Source: Bifidobacteriaceae bacterium (GTDB taxonomy: Bacteria; Actinomycetota; Actinomycetes; Actinomycetales; WQXJ01). Taken from it: a stretch of DNA of 22,047 nucleotides. Below, piece by piece: positions 1 through 6,534 of the stretch. Below the pieces are notes generated by a model. The model searched no databases. It had not been told where the DNA came from and saw only the letters and a list, made by a program, of their open reading frames with translations. The DNA lies in NCBI GenBank assembly GCA_031279575.1, contig JAITIG010000102.1, positions 1-22,047 of the forward strand. Direction: 5' to 3'. Position numbers and translations under genes: made by a program. The first letter of the stretch is position 1. The number at the start of each line of letters is the position of its first letter.

Positions 1-299
1 GCGGGCAGGCCGCCGCGGGCCAGGAGCGCGGCCAGTTCGGTGTCGCTGGGCGCGTTGGCGCAGGGGCCCGCGATGGGGTCGGCCTCGAACAGCGCCTCGG
101 CCAAAGAACCCGCCCGCCCCTCCATTTCCCTGGTTGTCACCGGCAGCATGGTGAAACGCTGGGCGCGCCGCGCCAGCGGGTCGGCCCCGCCGAGCCCTTG
201 GCGCCCGATCGAAGCCGAGCCGGCCAACACGAACTGGTTCGCCCCCAGGCCCGCGCCCGGCCCGGCTGCCTGCCCCGGGCCAGCGCCCGGGGCGGGGTA
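1..299 (-). pseudogene. 5'-truncated AAA/DUF4143-family ATPase remnant (runs off the left edge)
   Basis: The minus strand is open from a TGA at 300-302 down to base 1. From about position 239 downward it reads NQFVLAGSASIG..., then a stretch containing GADPLARRAQRFTMLPVTTR and SLAEALFEADP, then ELAALLARGGLP. This matches the sensor-1 region ('FxLTGS') and the start of the DUF4143 domain of AAA_14/DUF4143 ATPases, where a 'GAGR..RLRP.S..E' segment and a 'L..GG.P' segment follow. Walker A and Walker B should lie in roughly the 100 residues before this point, but they are absent: upstream there is only Gly/Pro/Ala-rich low complexity and then a stop. No convincing start codon or ribosome site is present. 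I read it as a decayed or deletion-truncated gene whose 3' part continues outside the window. A diverged start at an internal GTG (228-230) cannot be excluded, but such a protein would lack its nucleotide-binding site. Confidence 0.6.
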
Positions 300-301
300 T
301 C

Positions 302-338
302 AGTTTGTTGTGCTGGTAATTATCTGAATGGGAGGAGG
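302..338 (+). promoter_or_regulatory. AT-rich patch with possible -10 and Shine-Dalgarno of the toxin-antitoxin pair
   Basis: The interval 302-330 is strikingly AT-rich against a very GC-rich background and contains overlapping TAATTA (317-322) and TTATCT (320-325), which could serve as a -10. A strong ribosome site GGAGGAGG lies at 331-338, seven bases before GTG 346. That spacing decides the antitoxin start. No good -35 is visible. Confidence 0.45.
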
Positions 339-345
339 CGCGCCG

Positions 346-639
346 GTGGGATCGGTGACTATGGCGGAACTCAGCCGCCGCACCAGGCAAACGCTGCTGT
401 CGGCCCAGACCGGCCCGGTGGTGGTCTTGAGCAACGGCAGGCCCACGGGCGTCATCGTCGGTATTGACGGCCTGGACGCGGCGGAGGCGGAACGCGTCGC
501 CCGGCGCGTGCTGGCGGAGCGGGCGGTGGCCGCGATCGGGGCCGAGGCAGTCGAGCGGGGCCTGGACTTGATGACATTGGAGCAGGTCAACCAAGTGATA
601 GCGGAGTCGAGAAAGGCGTCCCGGTCCCGCGCCCGCTGA
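346..639 (+). CDS. Phd/YefM-like antitoxin of a PIN toxin-antitoxin module
   Basis: Predicted 97-residue antitoxin that would bind and neutralise the PIN toxin encoded just downstream and repress the pair's promoter. The N-terminal part (VTMAELSRRTRQTL, then a 'GPVVVLSNGRPTGVIVGID' segment) follows the Phd/YefM fold: a short helix, then a strand-turn-strand ending in a hydrophobic strand. The C-terminal half is helical and charged (AERVARRVLAERAV..., ending RKASRSRAR), as expected for the toxin-binding tail. GTG 346 is chosen because GGAGGAGG at 331-338 is ideally spaced; ATG 328 lies upstream of that site and ATG 361 is too far from it. The toxin gene starts 29 bp after the stop, so the two are probably co-transcribed. 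Family assignment is by pattern only. Confidence 0.75.
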   Translation: MGSVTMAELSRRTRQTLLSAQTGPVVVLSNGRPTGVIVGIDGLDAAEAERVARRVLAERAVAAIGAEAVERGLDLMTLEQVNQVIAESRKASRSRAR

Positions 640-668
640 GGCGGGGCAGGGGGCTTGGGCCAAGCGCG

Positions 669-1082
669 ATGGCCAGACGCGTGGTGCTCGACACCAATGC
701 GCTGGTGTCGGCGTTGATAACGCCGGCGGGCAACTGCGCCGCCGTCTTGGCGTGTGTTTTGAGAGGCGAGTTGTCGCCCTGCTACGACGGCCGCATTCTG
801 GCCGAATACCAAGAGGTGCTGTGCCGCAGCCGATTGAGCCTGCCAGGTGCCCGCGTCAAGGCTGTGCTCGACTTGATCCGGGCGCAGGGCGAGGCCGCCG
901 CGCCCCCCAGGCTGCCGCCGCTGGCCCCGGACCCAGACGACACCAAGTTCTGGGAGGTCGCCGTCCACCTGGAGGCGCTGCTGGTGACTGGGAACGCCAA
1001 GCACTACCCCCGCAGCCCCCTGGTCGCCACCCCGGCCCGCGCCCTCGCCCTCGCGCCCGGCGCGGCGGGCCAGCGGCGGTGA
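669..1082 (+). CDS. PIN-domain toxin (putative endoribonuclease, COG1569-like)
   Basis: A 137-residue PIN-domain protein, expected to act as a Mg2+-dependent RNase toxin kept in check by the adjacent antitoxin. The N-terminal VVLDTNALVSAL carries the first catalytic Asp (D8) with T9/N10. E46 in ILAEYQEVL is the second acidic position. The cluster DPDDTKFWEVA (D88, D90, D91, E96) is the third. The closing motif is LVTGNAKHYP, where N109 sits at the position many PIN proteins fill with Asp; the TGN..H variant occurs in this subfamily. Length is normal for the family. The C-terminus is an Ala/Pro-rich tail instead of the usual 'TP.eFl' ending, so it may have diverged. No clear Shine-Dalgarno precedes ATG 669, which fits a second gene of an operon. 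Confidence 0.78.
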   Translation: MARRVVLDTNALVSALITPAGNCAAVLACVLRGELSPCYDGRILAEYQEVLCRSRLSLPGARVKAVLDLIRAQGEAAAPPRLPPLAPDPDDTKFWEVAVHLEALLVTGNAKHYPRSPLVATPARALALAPGAAGQRR

Positions 1083-1184
1083 CAGGCCGCGCTGGCATAC
1101 CGGGGCGGCCCCTGCCGCTGGCCGAGGGCTGAGCCGCCAGGACCTCTCGGGGCGCGCCGCGCTTGCGGTGTCCGAGGCAGGTTA

Positions 1185-1197
1185 TAGCCTGGCAAGC
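1185..1197 (+). promoter_or_regulatory. -10 element and leaderless start of recG
   Basis: TAGCCT at 1185-1190 fits the actinobacterial -10 TANNNT. It is followed by exactly seven bases and then GTG 1198, so transcription would start at or next to the start codon. The same spacing recurs before several other genes in the window, which supports this start over GTG 1168. Confidence 0.55.
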
Positions 1198-3516
1198 GTG
1201 AATCAGGCGGGCGCGGCAGCGGCGGCGGGAGCGGCATCGGCCGATGCCTATCTGGCCGCCCGGGTGGGGCGCGTGGCCGGGCGGGCGGGGCGCAAGCTGG
1301 CGCAGGCGGGGCTGGCCACCATTGGCGACTTGCTGCGCCACTTCCCCAAGCGGTACGAGGACCCGCGGGTGCCCACCGACATGGCCCAACTCCGCCTGGA
1401 CGAGGTCGCCACCATCAACGCCCGCGTCGGCGCCGTCTCCTCGCGCCGGCTCCAGGCCCAGTCGCGCTGGCTGGTCACGGCCGTGATAACCGACGGCGTC
1501 AACCAGTTGAGCTTGACCTTCTTCCTGGGCCGCCCCCACCTGGTGGAATACTACGAGCGCGAGTACCGCCCCGGCCGCATGGGTTTGTTCACCGGCCGCG
1601 TCAGCCTGTACCGGGGCCTGCTCCAACTGGTCCACCCGGAGGTCTTGTGGGAGGACCGCGCGGCCGAGCCGGACCCCCGCTTCGAGGGCCGCTTGATCCC
1701 CATCTACCCGGCCGTGGCGGGGGTGCAGTCGCCCGCCTTGCAGCGCGCCATCCAAACCGCCTTGGCCTGCTTGGACGATGACGCGCCCACCGACCCGCTG
1801 CCAGGCGCCGTTTTGGCCGCCCGCGGCCTGCCGCCGCTGGGGCGGGCGCTGTGGCAGATCCACAATCCGGCTGCGCCCGGCGAGTGGGCGGCGGCCCGGG
1901 CCCGGTTCGCCTTCGAGGAGGCCTTCACCCTTCAGGTGGCCTTTGCCCGGCGGCGCGAGCGCGCCCGCCGGGAGGGCGGCGCCGTGCCCCGGCCGGCCAA
2001 GCTAGGGGCGGATTCGCTGGTGGCGGCCTTGGACCGGCGGCTGCCGTTCGAGTTGACCGCCGCCCAAGCGGCGGCCGGCGCCAAGCTAAGCGCTTTGCTT
2101 TCGGCCGGCGCGCCGATGAACCAGCTGCTGCAAGGCGATGTCGGCTCGGGCAAAACGGTGGTGGCGTTGCGGGCCATGCTGCAAGTGGTGGACGCGGGCG
2201 GCCAAGCGGCCCTCCTGGCGCCGACCGAGGTGCTGGCCGCCCAGCATTTCCGCACCATCCGGGACCTGCTGGGCCCGCTCGGACGCGACGTCGCCGGGCC
2301 CGGGCCCGGCCCTGAGGCCGGCTCGGCCGCCTTGGCGTTGCTGACCGGCTCGGTCGCCCCCAAGGCCAAGGCGGCGCTGCTGGCGGATTTGGCGGCGGGC
2401 CAGATCGGCCTGGTGGTGGGCACGCACGCGCTGCTGGAGGAGGCGGTCCAGTTCAAGGACCTGGGCCTGGTGGTGGTGGACGAGCAGCACCGCTTCGGGG
2501 TGGAGCAGCGCGACGCCCTGCGGGCCAGGGCGGACGGCCAGGCGCATCTGCTGGTCATGACCGCCACGCCGATCCCCCGCACCGTCGCCATGACGGTGTT
2601 CGGCGACCTGGGCGTGACCACCTTGGAGGCGGGGCCGCCGGGCCGCCCGCCGGTGGCCACCACCTGGGTCAACCCCCAAACCCATCCCTCCTGGCTGCCC
2701 CGGGTGTGGCAGCGCCTGGCGGAGGAGGTGGCGGCCGGGCGGCGGGCCTTCGTGGTCTGCCCCGCCATCGAGCCGGGCCAACTGGAGGCCGGCGCGGAGT
2801 TGGTCGAGGAGCCGCCGGCCGAGGTGGGCCAGCTGGCCTTCCCCAGCCTGCCGGCCGCCGTCCCGCGGCCGGGGGAGGGGGAGGGCCGCCCCGCGGGGCC
2901 AGGCCGCCCGCTGGCCTCGGTGGCCCAGGTGCTGGAGCAGCTGCGGGCCGAGCCGGCCTTGGGCGGCGTCCGGCTGGCAGCCTTGCACGGCCGCCTCAGC
3001 CCCGCCGAGAAAGACCGCGTCATGGCCGCTTTCAGCCGCGGCCAGATCGACCTGCTGGTGGCCACCACAGTCATCGAGGTCGGCATCGACATCCCCGAGG
3101 CCACCGCTTTGGTGGTGCTCGATGCCGACCGGTTCGGTTTGGCCCAGTTGCACCAGTTGCGCGGCCGGGTCGGGCGCGGGTCGGATGCGGCGGTCTGCCT
3201 GCTGGTCTCGCAGGCGGAGCCGGACTCGGCGGCGGCCGCGCGTTTGAAGGCGATGGAGCGGACAGCCAATGGGTTCGAGTTGGCCGAGGTGGACCTGGAG
3301 ACCCGCCGCGAGGGGCAGATCTTGGGCGACACCCAATCGGGGGCGTCGTCGCTGCGCTTGGTGCGGCTGTCCAAGGACGCGGCGCTGATCGCCGATGCCA
3401 GGGCCGCCGCCGAGCAGGTGGTGGAAGAAGATCCGGATTTGACGCGCTGGCCGGCTCTGCGCGCCGCCATGGAGCGGTTGCTGGCCGGCCGCGAGGCCTA
3501 CCTGGAAAGGGGTTGA
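1198..3516 (+). CDS. recG: ATP-dependent DNA helicase RecG
   Basis: RecG is a superfamily-2 helicase that remodels stalled replication forks and branch-migrates Holliday junctions. From GTG 1198 it has 772 residues, normal for actinobacterial RecG. An N-terminal wedge region comes first (KLAQAGLATIGDLLRHFPKRYEDP, then an OB-fold around residues 65-160). The helicase core carries Walker A GDVGSGKT (about 313-320), the DEQH box (428-431), MTATPIPRT, and in the C-terminal lobe TTVIEVGIDIPEA and QLHQLRGRVGRG, followed by the RecG-type C-terminal domain. A Pro/Gly-rich insertion near residues 530-580 is usual in actinobacteria. GTG 1168 is a longer alternative, but its codons would span the predicted -10. 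rsmD begins 5 bp downstream, so the two form an operon. The usual upstream neighbours (rpmB, a DAK-type kinase) are replaced by the toxin-antitoxin patch. Confidence 0.95.
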   Translation: MNQAGAAAAAGAASADAYLAARVGRVAGRAGRKLAQAGLATIGDLLRHFPKRYEDPRVPTDMAQLRLDEVATINARVGAVSSRRLQAQSRWLVTAVITDGVNQLSLTFFLGRPHLVEYYEREYRPGRMGLFTGRVSLYRGLLQLVHPEVLWEDRAAEPDPRFEGRLIPIYPAVAGVQSPALQRAIQTALACLDDDAPTDPLPGAVLAARGLPPLGRALWQIHNPAAPGEWAAARARFAFEEAFTLQVAFARRRERARREGGAVPRPAKLGADSLVAALDRRLPFELTAAQAAAGAKLSALLSAGAPMNQLLQGDVGSGKTVVALRAMLQVVDAGGQAALLAPTEVLAAQHFRTIRDLLGPLGRDVAGPGPGPEAGSAALALLTGSVAPKAKAALLADLAAGQIGLVVGTHALLEEAVQFKDLGLVVVDEQHRFGVEQRDALRARADGQAHLLVMTATPIPRTVAMTVFGDLGVTTLEAGPPGRPPVATTWVNPQTHPSWLPRVWQRLAEEVAAGRRAFVVCPAIEPGQLEAGAELVEEPPAEVGQLAFPSLPAAVPRPGEGEGRPAGPGRPLASVAQVLEQLRAEPALGGVRLAALHGRLSPAEKDRVMAAFSRGQIDLLVATTVIEVGIDIPEATALVVLDADRFGLAQLHQLRGRVGRGSDAAVCLLVSQAEPDSAAAARLKAMERTANGFELAEVDLETRREGQILGDTQSGASSLRLVRLSKDAALIADARAAAEQVVEEDPDLTRWPALRAAMERLLAGREAYLERG

Positions 3517-3521
3517 GGCCG

Positions 3522-4142
3522 GTGGCCAGGATCATCGCCGGCGCGGCCGGCGGCCGTGTCATCAAAGTCCCGGCCGGCGGCGTCCGGCCGACCGCCAACC
3601 GCGTCCGGGAGGCGGTGTTCTCCCAGCTTGAGGCCCGCCTGGGGGGGCCGGCCGGGTGGGCGGGCCTGGTGGTGGCGGATCTGTTCGCCGGCTCCGGCGG
3701 CTACGCCCTGGAGGCGCTTAGCCGGGGCGCGGCGCGGGCGTTTTTGGTCGAGGCGGCGCCGGCGGCGGCCCGGGTGGCGGCGGCCAACGCCCGGGCTTTG
3801 GGCTTCGGGGCGCGGGCCGAGGTGGTGGCCTGGACCGTGGAGCGGGCTTTGGCGCGCGGCCTGGCGGCCCGGGCCGGGCCGTTCGGCCTGGTGTTCTTGG
3901 ACCCGCCCTACGCCACGCGGCCTGATCGCCTTGACGTCCTCTTGGCGGCTCTGGCCGCCGGGCCGGCGCTCGCCCCCGGCGCGCTGGTGGTGGTCGAGCG
4001 CTCGGCCCGCGGCGCGCCGCCGGCCTGGCCCGGCGCCTGGCGCGCCCTGGCGGCCAAGGTTTACGGCGACACCGCCGTCCACCTGGCCCAGGCGCCTCCC
4101 GGCCAAACCGCCCCCGGCGGGCGCGAACCGGCCGGCGCCTGA
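3522..4142 (+). CDS. rsmD: 16S rRNA (guanine(966)-N(2))-methyltransferase RsmD
   Basis: Class I SAM-dependent methyltransferase that modifies G966 (E. coli numbering) of 16S rRNA in the assembled small subunit. The 206-residue protein starts ARIIAGAAGGRVIKVP with RPTANRVREAVFS following, the RsmD signature. Motif I is DLFAGSGGYALEAL (D53-G59 core), and the catalytic motif IV is DPPY (D127-Y130) in LVFLDPPYATRP. GTG 3522 is chosen because it gives the conserved N-terminus and follows a GGAAAGG site at 3503-3509 inside the end of recG. It is followed by coaD, the usual actinobacterial order. The C-terminus ends in a Pro/Gly-rich tail. Confidence 0.93.
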   Translation: MARIIAGAAGGRVIKVPAGGVRPTANRVREAVFSQLEARLGGPAGWAGLVVADLFAGSGGYALEALSRGAARAFLVEAAPAAARVAAANARALGFGARAEVVAWTVERALARGLAARAGPFGLVFLDPPYATRPDRLDVLLAALAAGPALAPGALVVVERSARGAPPAWPGAWRALAAKVYGDTAVHLAQAPPGQTAPGGREPAGA

Positions 4143-4155
4143 GACAATGGCACCT
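4143..4155 (+). promoter_or_regulatory. GACAAT -10-like element 7 bp before GTG 4156
   Basis: GACAAT (4143-4148) begins directly after the rsmD stop and is followed by seven bases and GTG 4156. The identical arrangement (GACAAT, seven bases, GTG) precedes tyrS at the right end of the window, which suggests a real promoter giving a leaderless transcript here. Confidence 0.5.
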
Positions 4156-4266
4156 GTGAAACGGCTCAGCTCCAATGCCCCGGCCCGGCCGGCCCGGCCG
4201 GCCCGGCCGGCTCCAGGCCGCGCCCAGGCCAGTCGCCCCAACTCAGCCGGGGGGAGCGATGCCTGA
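4156..4266 (+). CDS. Putative leaderless 36-codon upstream ORF overlapping the coaD start
   Basis: GTG 4156 opens a 36-residue frame (VKRLSSNAPARPARPARPAP..., ending SAGGSDA) whose stop (4264-4266) lies just past the coaD ATG at 4259, an 8-base overlap in another frame. Its start has the leaderless geometry found before recG, argH and tyrS. The peptide is an Arg/Pro/Ala repeat with no recognisable domain, so any role would more likely lie in its translation (coupling to coaD, ribosome stalling at the Pro-rich stretch) than in the peptide. It could equally be chance: GC-rich leaders have few stops and the repeat is low complexity. Confidence 0.35.
   Translation: MKRLSSNAPARPARPARPAPGRAQASRPNSAGGSDA
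4182..4210 (+). repeat. Short 9-bp tandem repeat upstream of coaD
   Basis: Three direct copies of GGCCCGGCC (4182-4190, 4191-4199, 4200-4208) plus two further bases. Because the unit is nine bases, copy-number change would keep the overlapping upstream ORF in frame and would mainly alter leader length and structure before coaD. Confidence 0.8.
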
Positions 4267-4738
4267 GCGTTTGGCGGTTGTGCCGGGTTCTTTCGACCCG
4301 ATCACCTTGGGCCACCTGGATGTGATCGAGCGGGCGGCGGCCCTGTTCGGGCAGGTGATTGTCGCAGTGGCGGCCAACGCCGCCAAGCAGACCCTTTTCC
4401 CGCCCGCAACCCGCCTGGACCTGGTCCGGGACTGCGTCGCCGGCCTGGCGGGCGCCCGGGCGGAGATAGTTCCGGGCCTGCTGGCCGCCTTCTGCCAGTC
4501 GGTTGGGGCCTCGGTGATCGTCAAAGGGGCGCGCGGCGGCCAGGACTGGTCCCACGAGGCGCCAATGGCGATCGCCAACCGGCAGCTGGCCGGCCTGGAG
4601 ACGGTCTTCCTGCTGGCCGCGCCGGCCTGGGGCCACATCTCGTCCAGCCTGGTCAAAGACATCGCCCGCCACGGCGGCGATGTCAGCCCCTACGTCCCCC
4701 CGGCCGTCCGCCGCGCCCTGTCCCAGCGGCTCGGCTGA
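4259..4738 (+). CDS. coaD: Phosphopantetheine adenylyltransferase
   Basis: Catalyses the penultimate step of coenzyme A synthesis, joining 4'-phosphopantetheine and ATP to give dephospho-CoA. The 159-residue length is typical. The nucleotidyltransferase start is VVPGSFDPITLGHLDVIERA with the TxGH motif at T16-H19. The C-terminal signature ISSSLVKDIARHGGDVS contains the second ATP-binding segment. The central segment reads KGARGGQDWSHEAPMA where many homologues have RGLRAVxDFxYExQMA; Arg and Glu positions are kept but the loop has diverged. ATG 4259 is preceded by GGGGGAG about four bases upstream. An in-frame ATG at 4175 would add a 28-residue Arg/Pro-rich extension with no homology to the family, so I reject it. 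Transcription probably comes from the GACAAT element, from recG-rsmD, or both. Confidence 0.94.
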   Translation: MPERLAVVPGSFDPITLGHLDVIERAAALFGQVIVAVAANAAKQTLFPPATRLDLVRDCVAGLAGARAEIVPGLLAAFCQSVGASVIVKGARGGQDWSHEAPMAIANRQLAGLETVFLLAAPAWGHISSSLVKDIARHGGDVSPYVPPAVRRALSQRLG

Positions 4739-4796
4739 GGCGCCTGGTCCCCCGACGGGCCGCCGAGACGGCGCCGCGAGCCGCTGCGCCCGCCAC

Positions 4797-4826
4797 GGCC
4801 CTGGCGGCCCTGGCGGCCCTGGCGGC
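4797..4826 (+). repeat. Short 9-bp tandem repeat between coaD and yceD
   Basis: Three copies of GGCCCTGGC (4797-4805, 4806-4814, 4815-4823) plus a partial fourth, in the 215-bp gap after coaD. The gap otherwise holds only GC-rich sequence and the promoter described next; I see no gene in it. Confidence 0.8.
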
Positions 4827-4855
4827 GGGGGCGGCCGCGCGGCATCGGGCGGCGG

Positions 4856-4885
4856 TTCTTGGCATCGGGCGGGTTGCGTTAGACT
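4856..4885 (+). promoter_or_regulatory. Promoter of the yceD-rpmF-rnc operon
   Basis: TAGACT at 4880-4885 is a good actinobacterial -10. Possible -35 sequences are TTCTTG (4856-4861, spacing 18) or TTGGCA (4859-4864, spacing 15). Transcription would begin near 4892, leaving a leader of about 60 bases before ATG 4954. Confidence 0.55.
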
Positions 4886-4953
4886 GTCGGGTCGGCTCGA
4901 CCGGTTGGGGTGGAGCCCTAACGTCAGCGTCAAGCCTTTGAGTTGTTGGACAC

Positions 4954-5526
4954 ATGCCTGAGAAGACCGCCGCCGCAGCGCCCGAACTGACCGTCTCGGT
5001 CAAGCAGTTCGGGCGCCAGCCGGGCACATCCAAACAGCTCTCGATCGAGTTCGCGGCGCCCGCCGACCTGGCAACCGGCGTGGTCGGAGTCGGCGCGGGC
5101 AGCCCGGCCCACCTGGACCTGCTGCTCGAGGCGGTGCTCGAAGGGATCCTGGCCACCGGCACCGTCCGGGCGCGGGCGGCCGGCGAGTGCGCGCGCTGCC
5201 TGGCGGTCTTGGATCTGCCGGTCGTGGCAACATTCCAGGAGTTGTTCGTCTATCCTGAACGGGAGGCGGCGGCCCGCCAGGCCGGCCAGCCCGCCGCGGA
5301 CGAGCAGCCGGCCGTGGTCCAAGACAGGCTTGACTTGAACCCGCAGGTGCGCGACGCGGTGGTGCTGGCGCTGCCGTTCACACCGCTGTGCCGGGACGAC
5401 TGCCCCGGGCTGTGCCCCCAGTGCGGAGCGGACTTGGCCGATGAGCCGGGCCACGCCCACCGCGCGGTGGACGCCCGCTGGGCGGTGCTGGAAGACTTGT
5501 TGGAAGACGAGAGAGAAGAGATGTAG
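4954..5526 (+). CDS. YceD/DUF177 family protein (large-subunit rRNA accumulation protein)
   Basis: A 190-residue DUF177 (YceD) protein. The family is nearly always encoded next to rpmF and is linked to 23S rRNA accumulation in bacteria and plastids; its molecular role is not settled. Visible features are GECARCL (C79, C82) and a second cysteine cluster [16 protein letters not shown] (C146, C150, C154, C157), likely binding zinc. A middle acidic/Ala-rich segment (about 100-122) is variable. The C-terminus [14 protein letters not shown] is typical of the family. The only Shine-Dalgarno-like sequence before the ATG is a weak GTTGGA. The stop is two bases before the rpmF start, so translation is probably coupled. 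Confidence 0.9.
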   Translation: MPEKTAAAAPELTVSVKQFGRQPGTSKQLSIEFAAPADLATGVVGVGAGSPAHLDLLLEAVLEGILATGTVRARAAGECARCLAVLDLPVVATFQELFVYPEREAAARQAGQPAADEQPAVVQDRLDLNPQVRDAVVLALPFTPLCRDDCPGLCPQCGADLADEPGHAHRAVDARWAVLEDLLEDEREEM

Positions 5527-5528
5527 CT

Positions 5529-5723
5529 GTGGCTGTTCCGAAGAGAAGAATGTCGCGCGCCAACACCCGGACCCGCCGCTCGCAGTGGAAGGCCCGGGTC
5601 ACGCCGTTGGCCAAGTGCCCCAACTGCGGCCAGGCGACCAGGCCGCACAACGCCTGCCCCTATTGCGGCGTTTACAAGGGCCGCTACTATGCGGCCGCGG
5701 ATCGCAGCGAGTTCGGAGGCTGA
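5529..5723 (+). CDS. rpmF: 50S ribosomal protein bL32, zinc-binding form
   Basis: The 64-residue protein begins [19 protein letters not shown], the bL32 signature, and has two CxxC pairs (C30/C33 in CPNCG and C43/C46 in CPYCG), so it is the zinc-containing paralogue type. The GTG start two bases after the yceD stop gives the canonical N-terminus. It lies between yceD and rnc, as in most bacteria. A GGAGG at 5715-5719 inside its last codons serves the next gene. Confidence 0.96.
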   Translation: MAVPKRRMSRANTRTRRSQWKARVTPLAKCPNCGQATRPHNACPYCGVYKGRYYAAADRSEFGG

Positions 5724-5728
5724 CGCCG

Positions 5729-6445
5729 ATGGCGGCCCCGGCGCGGCCGCTTGGTCCGGGCGCCGCTGAGCGGCTGCTGGACTGGTTGGGGTGCCCCGTC
5801 GACCCGGAGCTGCTGGTCCTGGCGTTGACCCACCGGTCCTTCGCCCACGAGGCGGGCGGCATCCCGACCAATGAGCGCCTCGAGTTTTTGGGCGACTCGG
5901 TGCTCGGCCTGGTGGTGACCGAGTTCCTTTACCGCCGCCACCCCGACCTGCCGGAGGGCGAGCTGGCCAAGATGCGCGCCGCTTCAGTCTCGCAGCGGGC
6001 GCTGGCGCGGGTGGCGCGAACCATCGACCTGGGCGCCTATGTCCTGTTGGGCCGCGGCGAGCAGACCACCGGCGGGGCCGGCAAAGACTCGATCCTGTCT
6101 GACACTTTGGAGGCGCTGATCGGCGCGGCCTACCTGTGCAATGGCTTAGAGCCCACCCGCCGGGCGGTGTTGGGGCTGGTTGGGGCCACTTTGGAGGAGG
6201 CGGCGCAGCTGGGTGTGGCCCTCGATTGGAAGACTTCGCTCCAAGAGCTGGTGGCGGGCCTCGGCCTGGGGGATGTCGAGTACCGCTCGCAGTCGAGCGG
6301 CCCGGACCACGCGCGCACTTTCACAGCCCAGGTGGTGGTCGATGCCGTCGAGTACGGTTCCGGCGCCGGCTCGGCCAAGAAGGTCGCCGAGCAGCGCGCC
6401 GCCGAGTCCGCCTACCGCCGGATCTCCGCGCTTGACCAGCGGTGA
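5729..6445 (+). CDS. rnc: Ribonuclease III
   Basis: Double-strand-specific endoribonuclease that processes rRNA precursors and structured mRNAs. The 238-residue protein has the RNase III signature [12 protein letters not shown] (E49-D56 region, with E52 and D56 the metal ligands) and a second acidic pair in [13 protein letters not shown] (D125, E128). A dsRNA-binding domain follows at about 165-235, starting [16 protein letters not shown] and ending [16 protein letters not shown] 5729 has GGAGG ten bases upstream and lies five bases after rpmF, completing the yceD-rpmF-rnc operon. In many actinobacteria mutM, smc and ftsY follow; here the next gene is an unrelated response regulator. Confidence 0.96.
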   Translation: MAAPARPLGPGAAERLLDWLGCPVDPELLVLALTHRSFAHEAGGIPTNERLEFLGDSVLGLVVTEFLYRRHPDLPEGELAKMRAASVSQRALARVARTIDLGAYVLLGRGEQTTGGAGKDSILSDTLEALIGAAYLCNGLEPTRRAVLGLVGATLEEAAQLGVALDWKTSLQELVAGLGLGDVEYRSQSSGPDHARTFTAQVVVDAVEYGSGAGSAKKVAEQRAAESAYRRISALDQR

Positions 6446-6461
6446 TGGCCTGGTTTGGTTT

Positions 6462-6490
6462 GCCCGGCGGCGGGCCGCGGGCAGCCGCGG
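6462..6490 (+). terminator. GC-rich hairpins after rnc
   Basis: Two overlapping hairpins: GCCCG/CGGGC (6462-6466 with 6471-6475) and CCGCGG/CCGCGG with a 4-base loop (6475-6480 with 6485-6490). There is no real U-tract (only TTT near 6498), so termination is uncertain. Confidence 0.3.
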
Positions 6491-6498
6491 GCGGCGCT

Positions 6499-6534
6499 TT
6501 GTGCCAGCTTGGCGCGCGCCGCTAGGGTAAAGGC
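6499..6534 (+). promoter_or_regulatory. Promoter and leaderless start of the response-regulator gene
   Basis: TAGGGT (6523-6528) as -10, six bases, then GTG 6535. TTGTGC (6499-6504) is a possible -35 at 18-base spacing. No Shine-Dalgarno is present before the GTG, consistent with a leaderless mRNA. Confidence 0.55.

Noticed and set aside
40..327. Plus-strand frame at the left edge as a gene
   Set aside because: Its translation has no recognisable motif and is antisense to the DUF4143-like frame, which does show family features.
1168..1197. GTG 1168 as recG start
   Set aside because: It would place the likely -10 TAGCCT inside the coding region. GTG 1198 fits the leaderless spacing seen elsewhere.
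4175..4258. Upstream ATG giving coaD a 28-residue N-terminal extension
   Set aside because: The extension is repeat-derived Arg/Pro sequence. ATG 4259 has a good ribosome site and yields the standard CoaD N-terminus.
4797..4826. CRISPR-like repeats
   Set aside because: The units are nine bases, directly abutting, with no spacers and no cas genes.
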